Assembly (NCBI GenBank): GCA_016191845.1
Contig: JACPVF010000011.1
Span: 1-64,000, forward strand
DNA length: 64,000 nucleotides
Direction: 5' to 3'
From: Chloroflexota bacterium
Lineage (GTDB): Bacteria; Chloroflexota; Anaerolineae; Anaerolineales; Villigracilaceae
Shown here in pieces: positions 16,007 through 23,756 of this stretch. The translations under genes were made by a program, and so were the position numbers. The notes below the pieces were generated by a model. The model saw only the letters and a list, made by a program, of their open reading frames with translations. It searched no databases and was not told the DNA's origin. The number at the start of each line of letters is the position of its first letter. Positions within the stretch are counted from its first letter, which is position 1.

Positions 16007-17130
16007 AATTCCAGTTGTTTGTGGCGCATGGCCACACTTTCGACCAGGCCAATGCCCACCATCAGGGCCATCAGACCTGAGCCGCCGTAACTGATGAACG
16101 GCAGCGGCAACCCCGAGACGGGGATCAGATTCAAGTTCATGGCGATGTTAGCCGCCCCCTGGAAGAAGAGCATCACGCCGATGCCGTAGGCAATCATCGA
16201 ACCTGACACATCCCGCGCCTTCTGTGCCGCACGGATGCAGCGCCAGATGACAAAGGCCAGGATCAGGATGATGATCACCCCGCCCATCATGCCAAACTCC
16301 TCCGAAGTGACCGAGAAGATGAAGTCAGTCTGACGCACCTTGAGGAAACGCAATTGGGTCTGTGTACCGTGGCCGTAACCGAGTCCCGTCAAGCCTCCCG
16401 AACCAATCGCCACCAACGCCTGCTGCACGTTGTAGCGGTCACCGTAGGTGTCCTGGGGATCGGGGATCAGGAAGTTGGTGATACGTTGCTGCTGATACGG
16501 TTGGATGCCAGGAATTTTCAAGCCCAAAATGGAAAACGCCACCAGCGTCCCCACCGCCAATGCGCCGACCAATGCAACCGTGACCAGGTGCTGAATCTTC
16601 AGACCGTTGATCCAAAGCATGAACCCGAAGATGACCATGATCACCACCACGTTGCTCAGGTTCGGCTGGATCAGGATCCAGAACATCAGGCCGAAGGCCC
16701 ACAGGAAACCGCGGAAAATCCAGCGCCAGGAACGCTCGTCGTTCTGGGTCTTCTCGAAATAACGCGCCAGCATCAGGATGATGGTGATCTTGGCGAACTC
16801 GGTTGGCTGCAGGTTGAGGATACCCACCTGGAACCAACGCTGCGCGCCAAAGGCGGCCAGGCCCAGGCTCGAAAGCGCCACCAGGAAGGCCATCGTGACG
16901 AAGTAGATCGGCCAATGGATCGACAGCCAGTAACGATAATCGATACTCGCCAGCACAAAGATGACCACCACGCCAACAATGGCAAAGTACATCTGGCGGG
17001 TCGGGAGCAGGAGCAATTCTTCGTTCCCCGCGATGGCCGAGCGGATCATGGTCACGCCAAAGGCGGAAGCCAGCACCACCGCGCCCAACAGGAGGAAATC
17101 GAAATTGCGCCAGGAGAGTCCACGCAGCAT
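16003..17130 (-). CDS. rodA: Rod-shape SEDS glycosyltransferase RodA
   Basis: A 375-residue polytopic SEDS protein (about ten membrane segments), the peptidoglycan polymerase that works with PBP2 (mrdA, same operon). Landmarks: GAQRWFQVG, QPTEFAK, a long extracellular loop with YNVQQALVAIGSGGL and GHGTQTQLRFLKVRQTDFIFS (containing the catalytic Asp of the TDFIF motif), SEEFG, and the final LPLPFISYGGSG. One departure: the usual QPDLGT reads QPNLSN, so an otherwise conserved Asp is Asn here. It is separated by 3 nt from minE and overlaps gltX by 4 nt. Confidence 0.93.
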   Translation of the reverse strand: MLRGLSWRNFDFLLLGAVVLASAFGVTMIRSAIAGNEELLLLPTRQMYFAIVGVVVIFVLASIDYRYWLSIHWPIYFVTMAFLVALSSLGLAAFGAQRWFQVGILNLQPTEFAKITIILMLARYFEKTQNDERSWRWIFRGFLWAFGLMFWILIQPNLSNVVVIMVIFGFMLWINGLKIQHLVTVALVGALAVGTLVAFSILGLKIPGIQPYQQQRITNFLIPDPQDTYGDRYNVQQALVAIGSGGLTGLGYGHGTQTQLRFLKVRQTDFIFSVTSEEFGMMGGVIIILILAFVIWRCIRAAQKARDVSGSMIAYGIGVMLFFQGAANIAMNLNLIPVSGLPLPFISYGGSGLMALMVGIGLVESVAMRHKQLEF

Positions 17131-17133
17131 AAC

Positions 17134-17397
17134 TTAGCCTGCCCGGCGGCGAGCCACACTCCGCAAGGGGATATCTGCCACCAGACGCTGTTCGCGTCCG
17201 TCGCGCTCCAATCCGATCTGAACGGCTTCGGGGTCGATATCGATGTGGCGGGAAATGGCCTTCAACAGGTCATCCTTCAACGCCTCCAACTCGGCGGACG
17301 TCAGGTCGGTGCGATCATGCACCAACACCAGTTGCAGGCGTTCCTTGGCGCTCTCGGCGCTGCGCTTATTTCCAAACATGCGGTCGAAGAAACTCAT
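17134..17397 (-). CDS. minE: Cell division topological specificity factor MinE
   Basis: 87 residues from ATG 17397 (MSFFDRMFG); a longer frame is possible, but this start has GAGGAAG upstream and lies 2 nt after the minD stop. The N-terminal amphipathic membrane-targeting stretch is followed by the anti-MinCD segment SAKERLQLVLVHDRT and the beta-rich dimerisation domain LLKAISRHIDIDPEAVQIGL. MinE stimulates the MinD ATPase and displaces MinC, driving MinCD away from midcell. A complete minC-minD-minE set precedes rodA. Confidence 0.93.
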   Translation of the reverse strand: MSFFDRMFGNKRSAESAKERLQLVLVHDRTDLTSAELEALKDDLLKAISRHIDIDPEAVQIGLERDGREQRLVADIPLRSVARRRAG

Positions 17398-17399
17398 GG

Positions 17400-18200
17400 C
17401 TACTTCCTCCCGCCCGTCAGGCGCTGCAGGCGGCCCCACAACCCGTCCTGCTTGTCGAGATCGAGGAAGGGAACCTCCTGCCCCTGCAGGCGTTTGGCAA
17501 TGTTGCGGAAGGCCTGTCCTGCACGGCTCTTGGGCTCCAACGCCACAGGCGCTCCGCGATTGCTGCCGACGATCACACTCTCGTCCTCGGGCACGATGCC
17601 GATCAACTGGATGGCCAGCAGGTCGAGCACGTCCGCCGCGGACAGCATGTCGTGACTCTTGACCATGGCGGGATTCAGGCGATTGAGGATCAACGCAGGC
17701 GCATATTTCTCTTCCGCTTCGAGAATGCCCACCACGCGGTCGGCGTCGCGCACAGCCGAGACCTCGGGATTGGTCACCACCAACACCTTGTCGGCGGCGG
17801 CGATGGAGTTGCGGAATCCGCGCTCGATGCCCGCGGGCGAGTCGATCAGGATGAAGTCATGGTCGGGGCGCAATTCGTCGCACACGCGCACCATGTCGCT
17901 GGGCGAGACGGCGTTCTTGTCGCGCGTCTGGGCGGCAGGGATCAGGAACAGTTGCTCGAAATGCTTGTCGCGAATCATGGCCTGGCGCAGGCGGCAGCGG
18001 CCTTCGATCACATCCACCACATCGTAGACAATGCGATTTTCCAGGCCCAGCACAATGTCGAGATTGCGCAGGCCGATATCGCCGTCGATGCAGACGACCT
18101 TCTTCCCGTCCGCTGCCAGTGCGGTAGCCAGATTGGCAACGGCGGTGGTCTTACCGACGCCGCCCTTCCCCGAAGTAATGGTGACAACTTTTGCGGTCAT
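17400..18200 (-). CDS. minD: Septum site-determining ATPase MinD
   Basis: A 266-residue ParA/MinD-type ATPase. The deviant Walker A is GKGGVGKTT (residues 11-19); switch I DGDIGLRNLDIVLGLENR and Walker B-like DFILIDSPAGIERGF are canonical MinD. The C-terminus GLWGRLQRLTGGRK is a basic amphipathic membrane-targeting helix, so ATP-bound dimers should bind the membrane. It recruits MinC and is controlled by MinE, both encoded alongside (21 nt after minC, 2 nt before minE). Confidence 0.96.
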   Translation of the reverse strand: MTAKVVTITSGKGGVGKTTAVANLATALAADGKKVVCIDGDIGLRNLDIVLGLENRIVYDVVDVIEGRCRLRQAMIRDKHFEQLFLIPAAQTRDKNAVSPSDMVRVCDELRPDHDFILIDSPAGIERGFRNSIAAADKVLVVTNPEVSAVRDADRVVGILEAEEKYAPALILNRLNPAMVKSHDMLSAADVLDLLAIQLIGIVPEDESVIVGSNRGAPVALEPKSRAGQAFRNIAKRLQGQEVPFLDLDKQDGLWGRLQRLTGGRK

Positions 18201-18221
18201 GAACGCTTCCCTTTGGTGAGT

Positions 18222-18905
18222 TTATCCCGGCTGCCACAACTCGGCCTGCAACCGTCCATCCTTGTTAATGCTTGCGACCTCAGGTCGCGGATTCTTCTGT
18301 GGCTTGAGCGTCGCCGAAACCTCGTCTGCAATGCGTAACTGCGTGGCGGAAAGGTCCAGCGCACAGATGATGGCCTGGCGATTGCCCTTCGCACCCGCGT
18401 GGATGACGCCCCGCACCCGTCCCCACACGATGACGTTACCCTCGGCCACCACTTCCGCCCCGGGGTTGACATCGCCGAAGATGACAACGTTCCCGGGATA
18501 CTCGATACGCGTCCCGGACCTGAGAGTCTTGCTCAGGAACAGGGCCGCATCCTCGCCGACCGGCTCGGCCGACGGACGCTTCTCCTCGACGCGGGGCTTG
18601 TTGGAGAGGCGCGTGGCCAGGCCGAGCAGTTGGGCGGTCTTCTCCGTCTTGGGCGACTCGCTCAGCACCGCCCACAGCGAGATGCCGCGCTCGGAGAGCA
18701 GGTCGCGCAACTGGACCATCTCATCCACGCCCAGAGCCTGGGTGCCAATATCCAGCACAAGGCGGGCGCCCTGAAAGAACGAGGCGCGCTCGTCGATCTG
18801 CGTGAGCAGGGCGGACTGGTTCTCTTCCCAGGTCTCACCCGTCAGCGCAACCAGCAGGCTGTCCCGCAATCCCTTGATCTGGACGGTCGAAGAAGTGGCA
18901 TTCAT
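18222..18905 (-). CDS. minC: Septum formation inhibitor MinC
   Basis: About 227 residues from ATG 18905 (MNATSSTVQIKG). The N-terminal domain (~5-105) matches MinC_N, which antagonises FtsZ polymerisation. A short linker (~110-130, RVEEKRPSAEPVGED) leads to the C-terminal beta-helix (GTRIEYPGNVVIFGDVNPGA, EVVAEGNVIVWGRVRG, AIICALDLSATQLRIAD), which binds MinD. A TTG further upstream would also be possible, but the sequence between contains TATAAT on the minus strand (18919-18924), so an internal promoter only 13 nt before the ATG may allow separate min expression. Confidence 0.92.
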   Translation of the reverse strand: MNATSSTVQIKGLRDSLLVALTGETWEENQSALLTQIDERASFFQGARLVLDIGTQALGVDEMVQLRDLLSERGISLWAVLSESPKTEKTAQLLGLATRLSNKPRVEEKRPSAEPVGEDAALFLSKTLRSGTRIEYPGNVVIFGDVNPGAEVVAEGNVIVWGRVRGVIHAGAKGNRQAIICALDLSATQLRIADEVSATLKPQKNPRPEVASINKDGRLQAELWQPG

Positions 18906-18936
18906 AAAACTGGCCTGAATTATACCCAAGACGGGC

Positions 18937-21213
18937 CTACGGCGCAGCCGCGCCTCCCTGCGCGATGTCGATGGCCTTCAACTCGAAGTAGGCCTGCAGG
19001 ACACGCGCCACAATGGGCGCAGCTACGCTGGCACCTTCGCCGCCGTTATAGGCGAAGGCCATTACGATGATCTCGGGATCCTCGAAGGGCGCATATGCCA
19101 GGGTCCATGAGTGGGTGGGCCAGGACCCGAATTGACAACGGTTGGCCTTGCGGGCCACGTCATCGCAGTATTCAGCAGTACCCGTCTTGCCTGCCACCGC
19201 AATCGGGAGCGGATAATCGACCGTAAACACTTTGTGGAGCGTGCCGCTGGGGTCGGTGACCGTCATGCGAGTCCCGGTCCGCACCGCCGTCATCGTTGCG
19301 GGGTTCACCACCTTCTTCTGCCCCTCCACTGCCTGACAATACCCAGCATCACAATTGTATTCCTGGATCAAGGGCGTCTTGGTGATGTCCCATTTCACGT
19401 TGGGGACGAAAGGCGAGATCTGGTAACTGCCCTGAGGGGGCTTGACCAACGGTTTGTTTGGATCAGCAGGGTTGACGTATTGCTTTGTCTGGTCACCCTT
19501 CGAATCAATGACGGTCTTCGCAAACCAGACCGTGAAGTCTGCAGGATTGAACCAGACCTCCTGCACATTGCCCTCCGCGTCGGTCACCTGGCGGACAATG
19601 GTGGGCTGCATCAACTTGCCACCGTTGGCCACGGTCGCACCCGACATGATGACCTGCAACGGCGTAGCCAGCACATAGCCCTGACCCACGCTGGCGATGT
19701 AGGTGTCGCCCGTGGACCAGACCTCGGTGGTGGTGATACGCTTCCAGTCCGGGCTGGGGATCAGGCCTGTCGCTTCGCCGAGCAGTTCAATGCCCGACCG
19801 GCGGTCATATCCCAACGCGCGGGCATATTCCCCAAGGCGGAAGATTCCCAAACCTTCAGGGATTTCATCCTGATAACCGCCGCCCAGTTTATAGAAACAC
19901 ACATTACTGGAGTAGGCAATGCAATGGAAGAAGTCGATCTGACCAAAGCCCTCGGGACGTGTATCATAGATCCAGTCCACGAAGGGACGGGTGTTGTTCG
20001 CGCCGCAGGTTTCGTTGGCGGTGAACTTGTCGCACAATTCGATCTGGCCTGGCGCAAAGATGATGGACTTGTCATTGACCACGCCTTCGTTGTACGCGCC
20101 CGTGGCCGTAGACAGCTTGAACACCGACCCGGGCGGGAATTCGGCGGAGATGGCGTTATTCAAGAGCGGGCGGCGTGGATCCTCACTCAACTGCTGATAG
20201 TAATAGGATGGGATGATGCGCGCCATGCGGTTGTTTTCGTACGTCGGATAAGTGACCATCGCCAGGATCTCGCCCGTCTTGGGGTTCATGGCAATCACCA
20301 CGCCGCTCGAAATGCGCACTGTGTTGAAGTAGGTGTTCCAGAAACTGATCTCTTGCATCAGCGAGGCCTCGGCTGCTGCCTGCAAACGCGTGTCGATGGT
20401 CAACGTGACGTTGTTACCGGGCAGGGCTGGGATGGGCGCTTCGAGGTTGCGAAGCTCCTTGCCCGCCACATCCACCTGGATCACGCGTTCGCCGTTCTGT
20501 CCCGCCAGGATCTCCTGCAGCGATGCCTCCACACCTGCGTACCCGATCTTGTCGCGGTTGGGGACGAAGCGGCGTGCCTTGAGCGCCTCTTCGTCGGCGG
20601 CGGGAATCGGACCGAGGAAGCCGACCAGGTTGGCAGTCAACGACCCGGTCGGATAATCGCGAATGGGCTCGATCTCGATACTAACCCCAGGCAGGTCCGC
20701 GGCACGTTCGCGCACCAGGCGCGCAGTCTCCTCCGAAACATTGCACTTGATCTTGACCGGGCTGTACGGCGCGATGGAATCGCCTAGGGCGACCATATCC
20801 GCAATGGTGGGGCCATCGATACAAGCCGAAAACTGCTTGGCGAAATTCAACGTGTCTTCGGTAACGGGTCCACCCGCTGCAACGCCAGTGATCTTCGACA
20901 CCTCGCGATAAATACGCTGAATGTCGGCATCATCGTCGGGGAGGTTGGCCGGGGTGATGACCAGATTATAGGCGGCAATGTTGCGCGCCAGCACATATCC
21001 ATTACGGTCGTAGACGATCCCACGCTGAGATGGAATACTGATGGACTTGGTGTAATTTTCCACAGCCTGGGCTTTATACTCGCCACCGGTCAGCACCTGT
21101 AAAACGACCAAGCGGTACAAGAGCATCGCCATCACTACAAACACGATCCCATAGACGATAAACAACCGCCAGGGTTCGAATTGTGACGTGCGTGGAAGCG
21201 ACGAAGAACTCAT
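18937..21213 (-). CDS. mrdA: Penicillin-binding protein 2 (elongation transpeptidase)
   Basis: A 758-residue class B PBP with one N-terminal membrane helix (~17-40), a pedestal/dimerisation domain (~60-260) and a transpeptidase domain. Active-site motifs are present: SxxK in FPPGSVFKLST (Ser ~363), SxN in AYSSNVCF, and KTG in GKTGTAEYC (~675). It crosslinks peptidoglycan during rod elongation with RodA. It is ~120 residues longer than E. coli PBP2, mainly through insertions between SxN and KTG (VWFAKTVIDSKGDQTKQY..., EYNCDAGYCQAVEGQ). Eight or more cysteines lie in the extracellular part, unusual for a PBP2 and suggestive of disulfides. The ATG overlaps the mreD stop by 4 nt. Confidence 0.94.
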   Translation of the reverse strand: MSSSSLPRTSQFEPWRLFIVYGIVFVVMAMLLYRLVVLQVLTGGEYKAQAVENYTKSISIPSQRGIVYDRNGYVLARNIAAYNLVITPANLPDDDADIQRIYREVSKITGVAAGGPVTEDTLNFAKQFSACIDGPTIADMVALGDSIAPYSPVKIKCNVSEETARLVRERAADLPGVSIEIEPIRDYPTGSLTANLVGFLGPIPAADEEALKARRFVPNRDKIGYAGVEASLQEILAGQNGERVIQVDVAGKELRNLEAPIPALPGNNVTLTIDTRLQAAAEASLMQEISFWNTYFNTVRISSGVVIAMNPKTGEILAMVTYPTYENNRMARIIPSYYYQQLSEDPRRPLLNNAISAEFPPGSVFKLSTATGAYNEGVVNDKSIIFAPGQIELCDKFTANETCGANNTRPFVDWIYDTRPEGFGQIDFFHCIAYSSNVCFYKLGGGYQDEIPEGLGIFRLGEYARALGYDRRSGIELLGEATGLIPSPDWKRITTTEVWSTGDTYIASVGQGYVLATPLQVIMSGATVANGGKLMQPTIVRQVTDAEGNVQEVWFNPADFTVWFAKTVIDSKGDQTKQYVNPADPNKPLVKPPQGSYQISPFVPNVKWDITKTPLIQEYNCDAGYCQAVEGQKKVVNPATMTAVRTGTRMTVTDPSGTLHKVFTVDYPLPIAVAGKTGTAEYCDDVARKANRCQFGSWPTHSWTLAYAPFEDPEIIVMAFAYNGGEGASVAAPIVARVLQAYFELKAIDIAQGGAAAP

Positions 21214-21710
21214 TCAACCTCCTCCCCCGGGTACACCCAACGCGCAAGATCGCGCATGAATGTATACATGGGGATGGCAAAAAGCAGATTCAGTAAGAGA
21301 CTAGGCAGGGTTACGAAACCAAGCGCGTCACCCAGCGGGATCGGACTGCCTGCGACAAACAAAGCCGCATAAGACAATAGATGCATCACCATCGTTCCGA
21401 TGAACGTGACGGTGAACATAGCCAGCAGCGGCGCCTGCCAGATGCGGCGTTGAAGCATCTGTGCCACGAACACCACGGCAAAATATCCAAGCGCGGTCAC
21501 GGGCCATGGAAGTTTCGTCAGGTAGCCGACGAAGAGCGCGACCACGAAAGCCCAATGCCAGGCTGACCGCACTTGAGGTTGCAGAGCCCAGCCCGCCAGC
21601 AGAATCAGCAGCAGGTCGGCGTAGCCCGAGAGAAGAGTCATCCTGCTGATCACCGCGGATTGGAAAATAACTGCCAGCGCGATCAGCGGAAAGGCAATCA
21701 GGTTGCGCAT
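21210..21710 (-). CDS. mreD: Rod shape-determining protein MreD
   Basis: A 166-residue hydrophobic protein with about five membrane segments and little else, as expected for MreD. Identification rests on position between mreC and mrdA plus the typical N-terminus (IAFPLIALAVIFQSAVISRM...GYADLLLILLAGWAL). It links the cytoplasmic MreB filament to the periplasmic or extracellular wall-synthesis complex. It overlaps mrdA by 4 nt and follows mreC by 6 nt. Confidence 0.88.
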   Translation of the reverse strand: MRNLIAFPLIALAVIFQSAVISRMTLLSGYADLLLILLAGWALQPQVRSAWHWAFVVALFVGYLTKLPWPVTALGYFAVVFVAQMLQRRIWQAPLLAMFTVTFIGTMVMHLLSYAALFVAGSPIPLGDALGFVTLPSLLLNLLFAIPMYTFMRDLARWVYPGEEVE

Positions 21711-21716
21711 GGGGTT

Positions 21717-22559
21717 TCAGGGAGTGGTGGGAACGAGCGGCGAGATGTCGACCGGGCGGAAGTTGGTAATGACCAGCACGATCTCGAGGCGGGCGAAATC
21801 CACCGCTGGTTGGACTACCGCCTGCTGGAACAGTTCCACATCCAGGCTGCGGACGGAGACCACCTGCCCGATGATCAGATTGGCGGGGTAGCCGCCACCC
21901 AGGCCCGAGGTCAGGATCAGGTCGCCGGGTTCGACGGTGGCGTCTTGCGAGATCATGTCGAGGGTCACGTCTCCAGTGACCGACCCCATCAGCACGGCAT
22001 CGGTATTGGCGTTTTGGAGATGGACGTTGATCGAGGCGGCGGGATCAGTGATCAACTGTACGCGGGCCGCATCCGCAATGACGGCGTCGATACGGCCGAT
22101 CAAGCCCTGGTTGGTGACCACGGGCATGCCTCGGCGGATTCCATCGTTGGAGCCGCGGTTGATGACCACATAATGCAGGAAGGGACTGGGATCGCGCCCG
22201 ATGACGGCCGCGGCACGATAAGTGCTCTCGGGGTTGGAGCGCGAGAAATCCACCAGCGCACGCAGGACCTCGGTCTCGTTGACGCGCTGCTGCAGCTCAA
22301 TGACCTGGGCCTGTAACTGCGAGACCTCGGCTTGCAATTCGGCGTTACGCGCACGCAGGGACGCAATGTCGCGCGGGGCGGTGAAGAAATCCTGCAAGGC
22401 CTGGACGCGGGTCGAAACCCAAGTCTGCACGCTCACCAGGGATCCTGTAAACTGATTGGATGCCGAACTAAAGAAGCCCCCCAGGGCCAGCGCAAGGATG
22501 CCGCCCACAATCAGGAATATGATCGTTGTCTGTAAAGAACGTGAAAACAAATCCTTCAT
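21717..22559 (-). CDS. mreC: Rod shape-determining protein MreC
   Basis: 280 residues: an N-terminal membrane helix (~10-32), a coiled coil (~45-105, leucine and glutamine rich: ELQAEVSQLQAQVIELQQRV), then a two-lobed beta domain (VIGRDPSPFLHYVVINRGSNDGIRRGMPVV; LILTSGLGGGYPANLIIGQV) typical of MreC. It scaffolds PBP2/RodA outside the membrane and contacts MreD. It starts 34 nt after mreB and has no obvious Shine-Dalgarno sequence. Confidence 0.94.
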   Translation of the reverse strand: MKDLFSRSLQTTIIFLIVGGILALALGGFFSSASNQFTGSLVSVQTWVSTRVQALQDFFTAPRDIASLRARNAELQAEVSQLQAQVIELQQRVNETEVLRALVDFSRSNPESTYRAAAVIGRDPSPFLHYVVINRGSNDGIRRGMPVVTNQGLIGRIDAVIADAARVQLITDPAASINVHLQNANTDAVLMGSVTGDVTLDMISQDATVEPGDLILTSGLGGGYPANLIIGQVVSVRSLDVELFQQAVVQPAVDFARLEIVLVITNFRPVDISPLVPTTP

Positions 22560-22593
22560 TCGTTTTGGTTTTTTACCAATGCATCAGGGGACG

Positions 22594-23664
22594 CTAGGCA
22601 GTATGGCGGGTGCTGCCGCGTTCCAGGCTGGCCAACAGGTGGCTCAGGTTTTCAAAATCATCGAAGATCATGGCCGCACCACGCGCCACACAGGTAAGCG
22701 GATCTTCTGCCACCCAGACACGCAGTTTCAATTCGTCGGTCATGCGCTCTGCCAGGCCTTGCAACAGCGCGCCGCCACCCGCCAGGCAGATGCCCACATC
22801 CATCAGGTCGGCCACGATCTCAGGCGGAACCTCGTCCAGCGAGTCGCGCACGGTGTCGAGGATGACCTGCACCGAGCCTGACAGCGCTTCACGAATTTCG
22901 ATGGAGGAAATCTCCACCGTTTCAGGCAAGCCCGTCACCAGATTACGTCCGCGCACCTGCATGATCTTCTCGGGCTGAAGAGGATAGGCCGAGCCGATCT
23001 GCCACTTGACTTGCTCGGCGATGCCCTCACCCACCAGCAGGTTGTACTTGTTGCGCAAATACTGCACGATGTCCTGGTCCATCTCGTCTCCTGCTACACG
23101 CAGGGAACGGGAAAGCACCACACCGCGGCGGGAGAGCACGGCCACTTCGGTGGTGCCGCCGCCGATGTCCACGACCATCGAGCCGCGGATCTCGTTGACG
23201 GGCAGGCCCGCCCCCAGGGCGGCGGCGATGGGCTCTTCGATCAAAAGGGCCTGACGCGCGCCCGAAGCCATGACAGCATCGTAGACGGCGCGCTTCTCGA
23301 CTTCGGTCACACCAGTTGGCAAGCCCACAATGACGCGCGGGCGCGGCAACGGGACCACACTCTGTTCGTGGACCTTGCCGATGAAATATTCCAACATATA
23401 TTGCGTGACATCGAATTCCGAAATGACGCCATCGCGAATCGGGCGCACCACCACCACGTTGGCAGGGGTACGTCCGACCATTTCCTTGGCTTCCAGGCCA
23501 ATCGCCAGGGGCTGGCGCAAACGCTTGTCAATCGTCACCCAGGAAGGCTCGTTGATCACGATACCTTTCCCACGCACGTGAACCAACGTGTTCGCCGTGC
23601 CCAGGTCGATGGCGATATCCAATGAAAACAGGCCTAGCAGCCAGTTGATAGGGTTGAAGGCCAA
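22594..23664 (-). CDS. mreB: Rod shape-determining actin homologue MreB (TTG start)
   Basis: 356 residues of actin fold. Phosphate 1 is DIAIDLGTANT, the adenosine/phosphate 2 motif is VVDIGGGTTEVAV, and IEEPIAAALGAGLP and GICLAGGGALLQG are further MreB signatures. No ATG lies at the proper N-terminus. The start is TTG 23664 with a strong GAGGAG 8 nt upstream. The N-terminus MAFNPINWLLGLFS is amphipathic and hydrophobic, so membrane binding is likely. It is the first gene of the nine-gene minus-strand operon and has an extended -10 promoter 40 nt upstream. Confidence 0.96.
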   Translation of the reverse strand: MAFNPINWLLGLFSLDIAIDLGTANTLVHVRGKGIVINEPSWVTIDKRLRQPLAIGLEAKEMVGRTPANVVVVRPIRDGVISEFDVTQYMLEYFIGKVHEQSVVPLPRPRVIVGLPTGVTEVEKRAVYDAVMASGARQALLIEEPIAAALGAGLPVNEIRGSMVVDIGGGTTEVAVLSRRGVVLSRSLRVAGDEMDQDIVQYLRNKYNLLVGEGIAEQVKWQIGSAYPLQPEKIMQVRGRNLVTGLPETVEISSIEIREALSGSVQVILDTVRDSLDEVPPEIVADLMDVGICLAGGGALLQGLAERMTDELKLRVWVAEDPLTCVARGAAMIFDDFENLSHLLASLERGSTRHTA

Positions 23665-23708
23665 TTCAGGCTCCTCGATGATGGTCTGCTGTTCAAACTT
23701 GCGGAGGT

Positions 23709-23716
23709 ATTATACC
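23709..23716 (-). promoter_or_regulatory. Extended -10 promoter of the mre-min operon
   Basis: The minus strand reads TGGTATAAT (TATAAT at 23709-23714), an extended -10 element, about 45 nt before the mreB TTG. No good -35 hexamer lies 17 bp upstream, consistent with extended -10 promoters. A weak hairpin (AAGCC...GGCTTTTT, 23726-23756) upstream may terminate the preceding methyltransferase gene. Confidence 0.6.
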
Positions 23717-23756
23717 ATGAGGCTTAAAAAGCCATTTTCTGGGGTTTTCAGGCTTC

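Noticed and set aside
19111-20787. Long open frame opposite mrdA
   Set aside because: Antisense to a clear PBP2 with all active-site motifs; composition is that of a shadow frame.
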